DNA from: Oscillochloris sp. ZM17-4
GTDB taxonomy: Bacteria; Chloroflexota; Chloroflexia; Chloroflexales; Chloroflexaceae
DNA length: 33,113 nucleotides
Assembly (NCBI RefSeq): GCF_019599295.1
Contig: NZ_JAIEWN010000020.1
Location: 70,767-103,879, forward strand
Direction of reading: 5' to 3'
In this document: in pieces, positions 5,611-13,579 of the stretch
Numbering within the stretch: position 1 is the first letter of the stretch
How the letters are laid out: each line of letters starts with the position of its first letter
Notes under the pieces: model-generated
Told to the model about the DNA's origin: nothing
The model's input: only the letters and a program-made list of their open reading frames with translations
The model's database searches: none
Made by a program: the position numbers and the translations under genes

Positions 5611-8355
5611 CTAATCGATGATTGACTTAATAGTTTCTCTAATCGCCACCAAGCTCTCCAGTAGTTCAACTAGAGGCAAGGAGTATTTCAAAGACTTGTA
5701 ATCTTCCAATTTTTGTATTGCGAGATCTGCAATAAGAAGAGCCTGTCCGTATTCATGTTGAGCAAGTTTTGATTGTGCTTCAGCGAGATCTGCCCAGTAT
5801 GCCTCATACAAAGTATAAGGATTACCTGTAGTAAGATAGGGCTGAATACTTCTTCGAGCGTTATACCAATTACCTAGACCACGATATAACTTAGCTGTAA
5901 TAGTAGCAATCACCTCTTCATCACGTTGATTTTTTGGTCTATAACTATTAATGATTTGCAACGCATAATTCAATTGTTCTTCTTTGACGCTTTTGTCTGT
6001 TAATTGCGAAACTTCAGCCCAGATAATATTTGCCAGGCTTAGAACTGCCTGTGTAGCACCATATCGCCTGGCATTTTCGGCGTAAAACCTCGCATCTTTA
6101 TAATTCTCCTTCTTTCGATATATCTCAGCAAGACGATAATTTAATCTACTATCATCAGGATTCTCATCAAGAGCATCGTGTAGCAAAGGCAAAGCACGAT
6201 CCTCAAAGCCTGCTTGAATCAATGCTTCAGCATAAAGACCCAAATGTAGACGATCAAAATAGGAACTACGACGACGAGCCTCTTCAAGCCATCGTTTGGC
6301 TTCACGTGCATTATGACGAATATCATCTTCGGAAAGCAAGGGATTATCTTCTAACTCCCTTAATAGAAGTTGAGCAAGACCAATATAATTCTCGGGATAA
6401 GGGTGCGGACTGTAAACTTCGATCCCCTTACGATACAATTCTTTTGCTTCTTCTAAATTGCCACTATATTCAGCAAGTAATGCTTTTTCACGATACAACC
6501 GGGCAGTAAATCGTTTTCTGAAATCTTTTCTCTCAAGATCTTCTATTATTTTCGATGCTCTTTGCAGGCTTGAGCCAATACGCTTTCGACGATAACTACG
6601 AGCCTGATAAAGCATCACTTCCAGATCATCTGGATTAAGGCGTAACCACTTTTCCGCATAATAGAGAGCCTTATCATTATCTTGTTTTGTTTGATAATAG
6701 AAGAAAACCATTTCTCGCAGTACGCCTTCTATGCTAACAGGCAAACGCTCTGCAAGCGCGTCTTCACCTACAGACCGAAGAAGGCGACCGGCTGGAATGG
6801 CATACCGAAGCACTTCATTTGATTTCCATACAACATTGTTATTTGACAGCCCAGCCTCATGAGAAATATGCAATAGCTCCTGATTAGAGGAAAGTGCCTT
6901 GTCAAATGCAAACTTTCCGTAGTCCCGAGCAATGCTATCCATTAGCTCAGATTGTTCCTCTAATTGGCGCTGGAAGTACGAAACAAGAAACCGATGCATA
7001 TAAACATATTCACCACTTAAATCTAATATCAACTTATTTACAAGTTCAAATCTTGCTTGTTGAACTTGTTCTATAGAGTAAGCTTGTAAGACCTTCACAG
7101 CCATCATATCTTCGATAGACATAGGTTCTTGCACAACAGCAAGTATCTGTAGTATCATGTGTTGAATTTCGCTCAATTGCTCTTGATTGATAGCACGAAG
7201 TATATGTTGTGCAAGGCTAAGCTGTATTCTTTGCCTGGATTGGATCGAAAGCGTTAAGTCTCCAAACTTTATCTGCGAGGCAACTATTTTTGCCACTAGA
7301 GGATAACCTCCTATCATTTGAACAGTATCATCAAAAGCAGAGCCATTGATATCGCTGATTCTTACGGGACTGTCTTCTAATAACAAATCAATGTACTCTC
7401 GAATATATACATCATCAATTTCTCCTAAACGAAAAACATCTGCATTACTAGCGATTAATGCAGAATATTCAGGACGGCGAGTTATTGCAACAACAATACG
7501 GGTATCAATATTTCGTTTGATAAACTTTTCCAGAAACCTCTCAAAGTATGGCAGCACATAATTAGATGCATCTAGCCCTTCTTCAGCATCATCTATAAAA
7601 ACATAATAATCATTTGCTCGTTTAGATACTGCATCAAGTGCCAATTCCACTAAAGTTTCTTTAGAAATACTAGTATCACCCAAGGGTTGAAGAGTGCGCG
7701 CTTCTTTAATAATTTCTCTGGCAAGGCGATCTTCTGAATGACCGCGTGTTAATTCAATAGTCATGGGTCTTCTACTCAGTTTCTCCGAAACAGTCTTTTT
7801 TACAAAAGAAGACTTACCAATACCTGCTAAACCAAGGACAAATACGATCTGATTCCTTCGTGATGTCAAAGAGAAACGATCTCCATCACTGCCTCTATCA
7901 ACATAAAGTGTCTCACGAGATCTAGTAGTGATGGTTTTGTCTATAAGTTCTGCTAAGGCCATAAAATTCCGCTCAATCTCATCTTTGTCTTTCATTGAAA
8001 CATCAATCAGACTGTCTTGGAGAGCTAACTGCAATTGAATTGATAGTTCAGCAGCGTCTAGTCTTATTCCAACCACTCGAAAATCGCTTGCCATCATTGC
8101 ACGAGTAGTTGTCATATTTAATTCTCTTTGCACCCAAGGGGAAATGATAGAGTTGGCACTTAAAAAAACTACAAACCACTTGGCATTTACAACAGCATCA
8201 TCTATAACATTTGATACTAAATCACCAGCAAATAAGTCAAAATCTCTCATCCACACCTGATCACCAGTATAAGCAGTAATGATGTCGCGTAATTGCAACG
8301 CCACATCTCTGTCCTCGGGAGCATAGGACAAGAAGACGGTCTTTGAACTTGCCAC
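5611..8355 (-). CDS. TIR-STAND NTPase-TPR protein, candidate NLR-like anti-phage sensor
   Basis: The product has 914 residues. An N-terminal TIR domain (about 5-140) contains KTVFLSYAPEDRDVA, WMRDFDLFAGD and WVQREL, with E78 at the catalytic position. It is followed by a STAND/AAA-type NTPase: Walker A GLAGIGKSS (K181), Walker B YVFIDDAEEG (D255/D256), a sensor-like RIVVAITRR, and the GGYPL motif typical of NB-ARC-like modules. The C-terminal 350 residues are tandem helical repeats of TPR type (ALYYAEKWLRLNPDDLEVMLYQA; EEAKELYRKGIEVY). The start is GTG at 8355, behind a strong GGAGG six bases away. By analogy with bacterial NLR-like (Avs/STAND) proteins, the repeats would sense a phage component, the NTPase would oligomerise and the TIR domain would act. 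The pairing with a second, membrane-bound TIR protein is the unusual part. Confidence 0.88.
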   Translation of the reverse strand: MASSKTVFLSYAPEDRDVALQLRDIITAYTGDQVWMRDFDLFAGDLVSNVIDDAVVNAKWFVVFLSANSIISPWVQRELNMTTTRAMMASDFRVVGIRLDAAELSIQLQLALQDSLIDVSMKDKDEIERNFMALAELIDKTITTRSRETLYVDRGSDGDRFSLTSRRNQIVFVLGLAGIGKSSFVKKTVSEKLSRRPMTIELTRGHSEDRLAREIIKEARTLQPLGDTSISKETLVELALDAVSKRANDYYVFIDDAEEGLDASNYVLPYFERFLEKFIKRNIDTRIVVAITRRPEYSALIASNADVFRLGEIDDVYIREYIDLLLEDSPVRISDINGSAFDDTVQMIGGYPLVAKIVASQIKFGDLTLSIQSRQRIQLSLAQHILRAINQEQLSEIQHMILQILAVVQEPMSIEDMMAVKVLQAYSIEQVQQARFELVNKLILDLSGEYVYMHRFLVSYFQRQLEEQSELMDSIARDYGKFAFDKALSSNQELLHISHEAGLSNNNVVWKSNEVLRYAIPAGRLLRSVGEDALAERLPVSIEGVLREMVFFYYQTKQDNDKALYYAEKWLRLNPDDLEVMLYQARSYRRKRIGSSLQRASKIIEDLERKDFRKRFTARLYREKALLAEYSGNLEEAKELYRKGIEVYSPHPYPENYIGLAQLLLRELEDNPLLSEDDIRHNAREAKRWLEEARRRSSYFDRLHLGLYAEALIQAGFEDRALPLLHDALDENPDDSRLNYRLAEIYRKKENYKDARFYAENARRYGATQAVLSLANIIWAEVSQLTDKSVKEEQLNYALQIINSYRPKNQRDEEVIATITAKLYRGLGNWYNARRSIQPYLTTGNPYTLYEAYWADLAEAQSKLAQHEYGQALLIADLAIQKLEDYKSLKYSLPLVELLESLVAIRETIKSIID

Positions 8356-8377
8356 TTCTCACCTCCAATATCTTAGG

Positions 8378-8393
8378 CTTTCAGATCTGAAAG
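8378..8393 (-). promoter_or_regulatory. 16-bp perfect palindrome upstream of the TIR operon
   Basis: CTTTCAGATCTGAAAG is a perfect palindrome ending 22 bases before the GTG start of the TIR-STAND gene. It lies in the leader or promoter-proximal DNA and is a plausible operator for a dimeric regulator. No regulator gene is adjacent. A -35/-10 pair further upstream cannot be assigned with confidence. Confidence 0.5.
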
Positions 8394-8696
8394 ACCGTAG
8401 CATTACGTCGAGAAGCCATCCAAGTTACACTCAAACAAAAGTTTCGCAATTACTTAGCATATCAACCTCATACGCAGTAATCTCTTTCACCTACTCTACA
8501 GAAGTATAGCACGAACATCTATAACTGTGAAGCTATCCACACATAGTAGTTCATCGGTAAATGCTCGGCATGGGCTTTCGGGATGCGGCGCCCAACGCCC
8601 ATTCGACGGTGAGCACCCGGCGTCGAGGCGACGCTGCCGATCGTTGGCAAACGCTGGCTGCACCTGGCTACCTCCTGGGCGGCGACTGGTTCACTA

Positions 8697-9213
8697 AGGC
8701 ATGTTTCAAACCAGCTTGACAGTTCGATCTGAGCAACAGATTGTTGCAGCGCATCCTGATGCGGCAGCCAGCTCAAGGTAATCCCATACCGGATAGTTCA
8801 AACTGTCAAGCTGGATCGCCCGATTCTGAAACATGCCTAACGGCACGATCTCCCATGATGTCGAATGGCAACTCGCTCGCGCAATCTTCGGCAAGGGAAG
8901 CGGAAGAAAATACTTGTCCCTTTCGCACCGTCTCGAATCGAAGGCACCTTGCCCTGATGCGGTGGAAGTGCGAAGACGGGATAGATATTTTCTTCCGCTT
9001 CCCCAACATCTTGCGCGCCTCCTGGCTCTATAGCGGTGGGCGAGACGGTTGAGCCAGATGCAAGCGGAAGCAGGAAGGTCTATTCTGTGAAGAACGAAGG
9101 TGCATCCACACGCGGAACCTCCGTCGATATCAGAGAGGCTGCCGCTCATGCCAACTAACTAGATAGGCGCTCATAGAGCGCGGGCTCAACTGATCTGACC
9201 ACCGCTATAAGCC
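8697..9213. repeat. Three consecutive long inverted repeats in a gene-free region
   Basis: Between the TIR operon (8355) and the Mom-like gene (9232) no convincing gene is seen. Instead there are three stem-forming units. First, 8697-8708 plus 8711-8724 pair with 8801-8814 and 8827-8838. Second, 8895-8912 pairs perfectly with 8986-9003 (18 bp), and 8922-8928 with 8968-8974 inside it. Third, 9025-9039 and 9048-9053 pair with 9185-9190 and 9199-9213. These may be remnants of inverted mobile sequences or structured RNA. Positions 8394-8696 hold the AT-rich promoter side of the TIR operon and then GC-rich sequence in which I see nothing. Confidence 0.6.
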
Positions 9214-9231
9214 AGGTGGCGCTTTTCGTCT

Positions 9232-10251
9232 ATGCCAACCTACAGCATCCAGCGCGTGTTCGGCGGCGACTTCCGCCGCGCCGTGCAGCACTACATCGCC
9301 ACGAATCACTATATGCGCTCATCGGGCGGCTCAGGCCAGCTCTTCGCGGTGATGGCCGACGACGAGGTCGCCGGCGCCTGTCTCGTCGGCGCGACCAGCT
9401 CAGAGAACCAGACCCGGAGCCTGATCGCCGGCGCTTGTCTCATCGGCCCGGCCGGTTCGCAGGATGCCGAGCGCAGCATCGCCACCGGCGTATTGGTGCG
9501 GCAGATCAAGCGCCTCGTGGTCGCCGACGATGTGCCGTCAAACGTCATCCCCGAGAGCAAGCTGCTCCGCCACGCGATGCGTGAGGTAACAGACGAATAC
9601 GGCGTGCCGGTGCTGTTCGTCGCCTACGCCGACCAGGCCGCGACGGATCTGCGCACCGGCCACCCGCTCCCTGGCTGGGTCTACCTGGCGGCGGGCTTCT
9701 TCTACGCCGGCGCGACCACATCGCGGCGATCTTGCTGCATCGACCACCACGGCGCGGCCAGGAACACGCGCCAGGGCGAGCAGACCATCAGCCGACGCAA
9801 CCTGCCCCGGGCCGGACAGGTATTCCAGGGCGAACACGTGACAAAGGACTGGCGGATGGCAAAGCTGCCGCCGGCCAGGATCTGGCTGGCCGTCGTGACG
9901 CCATCAAGCTACACCAAGCGGCAGGCCAAGCACGCCTGGCGCGCCGCCTGGGCCAGCCTCGACCCGCGCCGGCGCGTGGCCGCGCGGCAGTGGATAAGCC
10001 ATGTAGCCTGGCGGCGGGCCCAGGCCGCCGGCGTCGTCGCCATCGGCGAGCCCCGGCCGCGCCACCTGCGCCGGCTCGACCGCTTCCAGCCCGCCTGGTG
10101 GCGCGGCCAGCAGCTGACCCGCACCGCCGCGCCGGTCTGGGTGCCGTTTCGCTACCAGCAGCGCATGTTGCTGCTCGACGATGTGCTCGGCGAGGCCACG
10201 GCTGGCCGGGCCTACGCGCCGCTGATCAGCGGCGAAGGAGATCCGCAATGA
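9232..10251 (+). CDS. Mom-like GNAT-fold DNA-modification protein
   Basis: The product has 339 residues. It matches the phage Mu Mom pattern: NHYMRSSGGSGQLFAV...GACLVG, then IKRLVVADDVPSNVIPESKLLRHAMREV, then VLFVAYAD, and GWVYLAAGFFYAGAT. Mom proteins have a GNAT fold and convert adenine in phage DNA to a carbamoylmethyl-type derivative that blocks restriction. A segment is duplicated inside the gene: 9367-9390 and 9424-9447 both encode (V/I)AGACL(V/I)G, so about 57 bp appear repeated in tandem. The C-terminal 120 residues are basic (RRQAKHAWRAAWASLDPRRRVAARQW) and may bind DNA. The ribosome site is weak (AGGTGG). Its stop overlaps the next start. Family call by motif order is moderately strong; activity after the duplication is uncertain. 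Confidence 0.65.
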   Translation: MPTYSIQRVFGGDFRRAVQHYIATNHYMRSSGGSGQLFAVMADDEVAGACLVGATSSENQTRSLIAGACLIGPAGSQDAERSIATGVLVRQIKRLVVADDVPSNVIPESKLLRHAMREVTDEYGVPVLFVAYADQAATDLRTGHPLPGWVYLAAGFFYAGATTSRRSCCIDHHGAARNTRQGEQTISRRNLPRAGQVFQGEHVTKDWRMAKLPPARIWLAVVTPSSYTKRQAKHAWRAAWASLDPRRRVAARQWISHVAWRRAQAAGVVAIGEPRPRHLRRLDRFQPAWWRGQQLTRTAAPVWVPFRYQQRMLLLDDVLGEATAGRAYAPLISGEGDPQ

Positions 10252-10739
10252 AGCCCAAGAAGAAGCTCAGGCTCCTGGAACGCGTGCTGGCTCGGCACAC
10301 CAACGCGCGCTTTGTGCGGTACGCATGCCGCGTTCCCATCCGCATCCGCAATGACGAGCGGCCCGCCTTCGCCGAAGGCCTGCGATTTGGCGCGTTCGGC
10401 GTGGTCGAGGATGGCGATGGTGACGGGTATCGCATCCACCACGTGCCGACGGGGGCGCTATGTTTCTATGCCACGGATCTATGGGAGGCGATCGCGATTT
10501 GCGGCGCGCTGCATATGGTTCCCGTGGACTGGCCAACCATCACGCTCGAAGACGCCCAGCGCCTCCGCAACAACGAGGGCTACATGTCGGGGGTGCGCCA
10601 GATGCATCAGGTGTGCTCCGCGCTGCGCAGAGCCGCCCAGGAGACTGAGGTGGCGGGCATGTCGAGTGGGGCGTGTACGAGTCCTACGGAAATAGTGCAG
10701 AATGTCCACAATGCTGGTCGCAGCAACGCGGTACACTAA
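10248..10739 (+). CDS. Hypothetical protein overlapping the Mom-like gene
   Basis: The gene encodes 163 residues starting MKPKKKLRLLERVLARHTNAR, behind GAAGGAG, with its ATG overlapping the previous stop (ATGA). The first half looks like a compact beta-rich domain (RYACRVPIRIRNDERPAFAEGLRFGAFGVVEDGDGDGYRIHHV), followed by DLWEAIAICGALHMVPVDWPTITLEDA. No family is recognised. Being coupled to the Mom-like gene, it may act with it; in phage Mu a neighbouring gene (com) controls mom translation, but there is no sequence likeness to Com here. The last 40 residues are low in structure. Confidence 0.6.
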   Translation: MKPKKKLRLLERVLARHTNARFVRYACRVPIRIRNDERPAFAEGLRFGAFGVVEDGDGDGYRIHHVPTGALCFYATDLWEAIAICGALHMVPVDWPTITLEDAQRLRNNEGYMSGVRQMHQVCSALRRAAQETEVAGMSSGACTSPTEIVQNVHNAGRSNAVH

Positions 10740-10788
10740 GCTGCGCAGACCCACCATACCCACGCCGGCACAAAGGGCCGACACCGCA

Positions 10789-11157
10789 ATGAACACTTCA
10801 GCTATCGGCCTTGATGCCCGGATCACGACGCTTTCCGCACCCGCCCGCTCCGAGTTCGGCCACGACCACTATGCCTACCAGGATGGCCAGCGCCTCCTGA
10901 TCGGCACCACTCGCACGCTTCGCCCACTCGAGAGTGAGACTGGCAGCGACTTTCGCCACCGCATCAATGCGATCGTGGCCGCGATCAGCGGGTATGTGAC
11001 GATCAGCATTGAGGTGGACGAGGAGATCCGCGCCGGAGTGATTGTGCAGGCAACAATCCGGGTGCGCTACCCGCCCGAGCCAGCCGCCATTCGCACCGAC
11101 GCCCGTACCGCTGGCGGAAGGCCAGCGGGACCACGGGGGAGCAGGGCGCGCGCGTAG
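10789..11157 (+). CDS. Hypothetical protein
   Basis: This gene of 122 residues begins MNTSAIGLDARITTLSAPARSEFG after AAAGGG. Its central part (SDFRHRINAIVAAISGYVTISIEVDEEIRAGVIVQATIRVRYP) alternates helix and strands; the C-terminus is arginine/glycine-rich. No family is recognised. It lies in the same direction as the two genes before it and is followed by a GC hairpin with five T's, so it probably ends that transcript. Confidence 0.55.
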   Translation: MNTSAIGLDARITTLSAPARSEFGHDHYAYQDGQRLLIGTTRTLRPLESETGSDFRHRINAIVAAISGYVTISIEVDEEIRAGVIVQATIRVRYPPEPAAIRTDARTAGGRPAGPRGSRARA

Positions 11158-11221
11158 TGCCCACGCAGCTGGCTCATCGAAGGAGATCTCCGGGCCAGCA
11201 GCGATGTCGCGCGGCCTGTCT

Positions 11222-11252
11222 CGCCCGCTCGGTCTCTCGGGCGGGCGTTTTT
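11222..11252 (+). terminator. Intrinsic terminator after the Mom-like block
   Basis: CGCCCGC (11222-11228) pairs with GCGGGCG (11241-11247) and is followed directly by TTTTT. It would end the transcript of the genes 9232-11157. Confidence 0.8.
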
Positions 11253-11314
11253 GATCGGATCACCATCGTGTCGGGCTGCCCGAAGATTACCCAGGATCGG
11301 GGCACGCATTGCTG

Positions 11315-11374
11315 CCGCTGGTGTCCTCTGCATTGTGCTACAATCATGTAGCACAATGCAGAGGACACCAGCGG
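11315..11374. promoter_or_regulatory. 28-bp perfect inverted repeat with embedded -10 box, directly before a gene
   Basis: Positions 11315-11342 and 11347-11374 are perfectly complementary over 28 bp around the loop ATCA. The left arm and loop contain TTGTGCTACAAT, the same 12-mer that forms the end of the three repeated promoter modules. The right arm ends in GCGG, overlapping the GGAG ribosome site (11373-11376) of the gene starting at 11382. The structure could regulate transcription as DNA or sequester the ribosome site as RNA. Confidence 0.8.
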
Positions 11375-11381
11375 AGATCCT

Positions 11382-11906
11382 ATGCGCCCCGACCCCGACA
11401 TGAGCGACACCACCGACACGCTGGAATGGAAGGCCTGCCCCGACTGCTATGCGGAGGGGCGCGTCCCCTACATCTTGCGTGTCGCCGATCACTTCTACAT
11501 GAAAAAGGCGCCGCGCTACAAGGGCGGCTACCGCGTTAGTGCCTACTGCAAGGAGCATGAGAAGCAGCGGGCGGCGGCGCAGCGCGCGAAGCAGAAGGCC
11601 GAGCGCGCCGAGCTGAAGGCCGAGGAGGAGGCGACGGGCATCACGCCGCCGGCGCTGGCCACGCTACGGGCGAAGTGGCGGGCCGAGTGGAACGGGCGGT
11701 CGCGTGAGCAGCGCCGCATGGCGCACCGCAACACCATCCAGGCCAACCCGGAAACCCATCGGGCCAACGTCCGGCGCTACATCGCCGCGCACCGCGACTC
11801 CGAGCGGGCCAGGAAGGCCGCGTGGTACGCAGCAAACCGCGAGGCGGTGCTGGAGCGGATGCGTCACCGGCGCAGCCGGCTGCGCCTCACCAGCAAGCCA
11901 TCATAA
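11382..11906 (+). CDS. Phage-type zinc-finger/basic helical protein upstream of the terminase
   Basis: The product has 174 residues. The N-terminus has CPDC (about 19-22) and a downstream YCKEH, which together may bind zinc. From residue 60 it is a long, highly charged helix (RAAAQRAKQKAERAELKAEEEA) and then repeated R/N-rich segments (RRYIAAHRDSERARKAAWYAANREAVLERMRHRRSR). This style is common in phage HNH-adjacent and DNA-packaging regions. It lies just before the large terminase and is a positional candidate for a small-terminase or DNA-binding role, but no small-terminase signature is recognised. The ATG at 11382 is chosen because GGAG stands 5 bases upstream; an internal ATG at 11400 is possible. 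Confidence 0.6.
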   Translation: MRPDPDMSDTTDTLEWKACPDCYAEGRVPYILRVADHFYMKKAPRYKGGYRVSAYCKEHEKQRAAAQRAKQKAERAELKAEEEATGITPPALATLRAKWRAEWNGRSREQRRMAHRNTIQANPETHRANVRRYIAAHRDSERARKAAWYAANREAVLERMRHRRSRLRLTSKPS

Positions 11907-11950
11907 CGGTCATCTCACCATGCTATAGTGAGCCAAGAAGGCAGCGACTA

Positions 11951-11983
11951 CGCGCCACCCGCACCCTGCGGTGGCGCGTTTTT
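11951..11983 (+). terminator. Intrinsic terminator before the terminase gene
   Basis: CGCGCCACC (11951-11959) pairs with GGTGGCGCG (11970-11978), followed by TTTTT. It lies within an upstream extension of the terminase reading frame, which argues that the terminase starts at 12024. Confidence 0.8.
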
Positions 11984-12023
11984 GTTGCGCCGTGGGCGGG
12001 TGGCGTCTCCCCTCCAGGACGCC

Positions 12024-13442
12024 ATGACTGCGGCGAGCACGCACTACCACACCGCCCAACTTGAGCTTGCCCGGCGCGAGCTGGAGCGGCGGCGGCGCGC
12101 CACGATCGCCGCCACGCCCTTTGGCGATTGGCTTCCCCAGGTCACCCCCGAGTACACATGGGGCTGGGCGCACCTCGTCTACATCCGCAGCTTCCTCGAC
12201 CGTGTCACCAGCGGCGAGCTCAAGAAGCTGATGATCTTTGTCCCACCACGTCATGGCAAAAGTGAACAGACCACAGTGCGCTATCCGGTGTACCGGATGG
12301 ATCGCGACCCGCGCACCCGCGTCATCGTCGGCTGCTACAACACCGATTTGGCCACCAAGTTCTCGCGCGATGCGCGGCGCATCGCGGCCCGGCGCGGGCT
12401 GACCCGGCACGGCCTCAAGAACACCGAGGCCGAATGGGAGGTGGCCGGCGGTGGCGGCTTCCGCACCGCCGCCGTGGGCGCGGCACCGACCGGGCGCGGC
12501 GCCGACCTGATCATCATCGACGACCCGGTGCGCTCGCGCCAGGACGCCGATAGTGAGACCTACCGCAACGCGGCCTACGCCTGGTACTCGAACGATATGT
12601 ACACCCGCCTGGAGCCGGGCGGGGCGATCATCCTGATTATCACGCGCTGGCATGAGGACGACCTGGCTGGCCGCATCCTGGCCAGCGAGGACGGCCCGAA
12701 CTGGACGGTCTGCTCGCTGCCTGCCGAGGCCGAGGAGGGCGACCCGCTCGGCCGCACGGTCGGGCAGGCGCTGTGCCCCGAGCGGTTCGACGAGGAGGCG
12801 CTGGCCGGCATCCGCGGCGTCCTGGGCATCGACTACTACGCGCTCTACCAGCAGCGGCCGGTCGCCGACGAGGGCGGCCTGTACCAGCGCGACTGGTTTG
12901 TCTACAGCAAGCCGCCGGCGACGGTGCGCGGCGAGCTGCTCTTCGACTACATTCTGCAGGCATGGGACACGGCCTCGTCCAAGCTCGGCGACTACTCGGT
13001 GTGCGTGACCGCCGGCATCACGAATACCCAGGTCTATGTGCTCGATGTGTTCCGTGATCGCCTGGAGAGCCCGGATCTTAAGCGCGAGGTCGAGCGGCTG
13101 GCCGAGTCCTGGGGACCCCGCGCCATCCTGATCGAGGACGCCTCCAGCGGCATCGCCATCCAGCAGATGCTGCGGCGCGAGACGAAGCTGCCCATTATCG
13201 CCGTGCCGCCTCACAAGGCGGGCAAGGTGAGCCACGCCCGCGCCAACGCCGTCTACTTCGAGGGCGGGCGCGTGATCTTCTGCCCCGGCGCCTACCTCCC
13301 CGCCCTGGAGCGCGAGCTGCTCAGCTTTCCTTCTGGCACCCACGACGACCAGGTGGACGCAATCAATGTGCTCATCACCAGGGTCTATGCTGCCGTGGCG
13401 AGTGGCCGGGCTGGCTCGCACAGCGGCTCGGGCCGGGGCTAG
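12024..13442 (+). CDS. terL: Phage terminase large subunit (TerL)
   Basis: The product has 472 residues from the ATG at 12024. The ATPase domain shows Walker A PPRHGKSE (K79), Walker B LIIIDDP (about 162-168) and the coupling motif ITRWHEDDLAGRIL. The C-terminal RNase H-like nuclease shows QAWDTASSKLGDYSVCV, LIEDASSG and THDDQVDAI, which supply the acidic metal-binding residues. All hallmarks are intact, so a working DNA-packaging motor-nuclease is expected. TerL cuts concatemeric DNA and drives it into a prohead through the portal. No portal, capsid or tail gene is found nearby; the next gene block starts with another promoter module. The frame is open back to 11928, but that extension contains a terminator hairpin and no ribosome site. 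Confidence 0.93.
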   Translation: MTAASTHYHTAQLELARRELERRRRATIAATPFGDWLPQVTPEYTWGWAHLVYIRSFLDRVTSGELKKLMIFVPPRHGKSEQTTVRYPVYRMDRDPRTRVIVGCYNTDLATKFSRDARRIAARRGLTRHGLKNTEAEWEVAGGGGFRTAAVGAAPTGRGADLIIIDDPVRSRQDADSETYRNAAYAWYSNDMYTRLEPGGAIILIITRWHEDDLAGRILASEDGPNWTVCSLPAEAEEGDPLGRTVGQALCPERFDEEALAGIRGVLGIDYYALYQQRPVADEGGLYQRDWFVYSKPPATVRGELLFDYILQAWDTASSKLGDYSVCVTAGITNTQVYVLDVFRDRLESPDLKREVERLAESWGPRAILIEDASSGIAIQQMLRRETKLPIIAVPPHKAGKVSHARANAVYFEGGRVIFCPGAYLPALERELLSFPSGTHDDQVDAINVLITRVYAAVASGRAGSHSGSGRG

Positions 13443-13448
13443 AGAGGC

Positions 13449-13508
13449 CGTTTACCGCATTGGGACGCGGAAAAATAATTGACAGGCGCTCTAAGTTGTG
13501 CTACAATA
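13449..13508 (+). promoter_or_regulatory. Repeated promoter module, copy 2
   Basis: TTGACA (13479-13484), 17-base spacer, TACAAT (13502-13507), TGC extended -10, and the upstream CCGC..GCGG element (13455-13470, one mismatch against copy 1). The module begins 7 bases after the terminase stop codon and drives the gene block from 13580 on. Confidence 0.87.
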
Positions 13509-13579
13509 GAAGTGAGCAAAAAAGCGAAAGCCTGTGAGGCGCTGCGTCTCACCAAGCATCACACAGAGGAGCTTCACCG

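Noticed and set aside
8519-9149. Short frames between the TIR operon and the Mom-like gene
   Set aside because: They lack ribosome sites, contain inverted-repeat arms and show no protein-like pattern.
11928-12023. N-terminal extension of the terminase
   Set aside because: The extension runs through a terminator hairpin with T-run and has no ribosome site; the ATG at 12024 fits the family.
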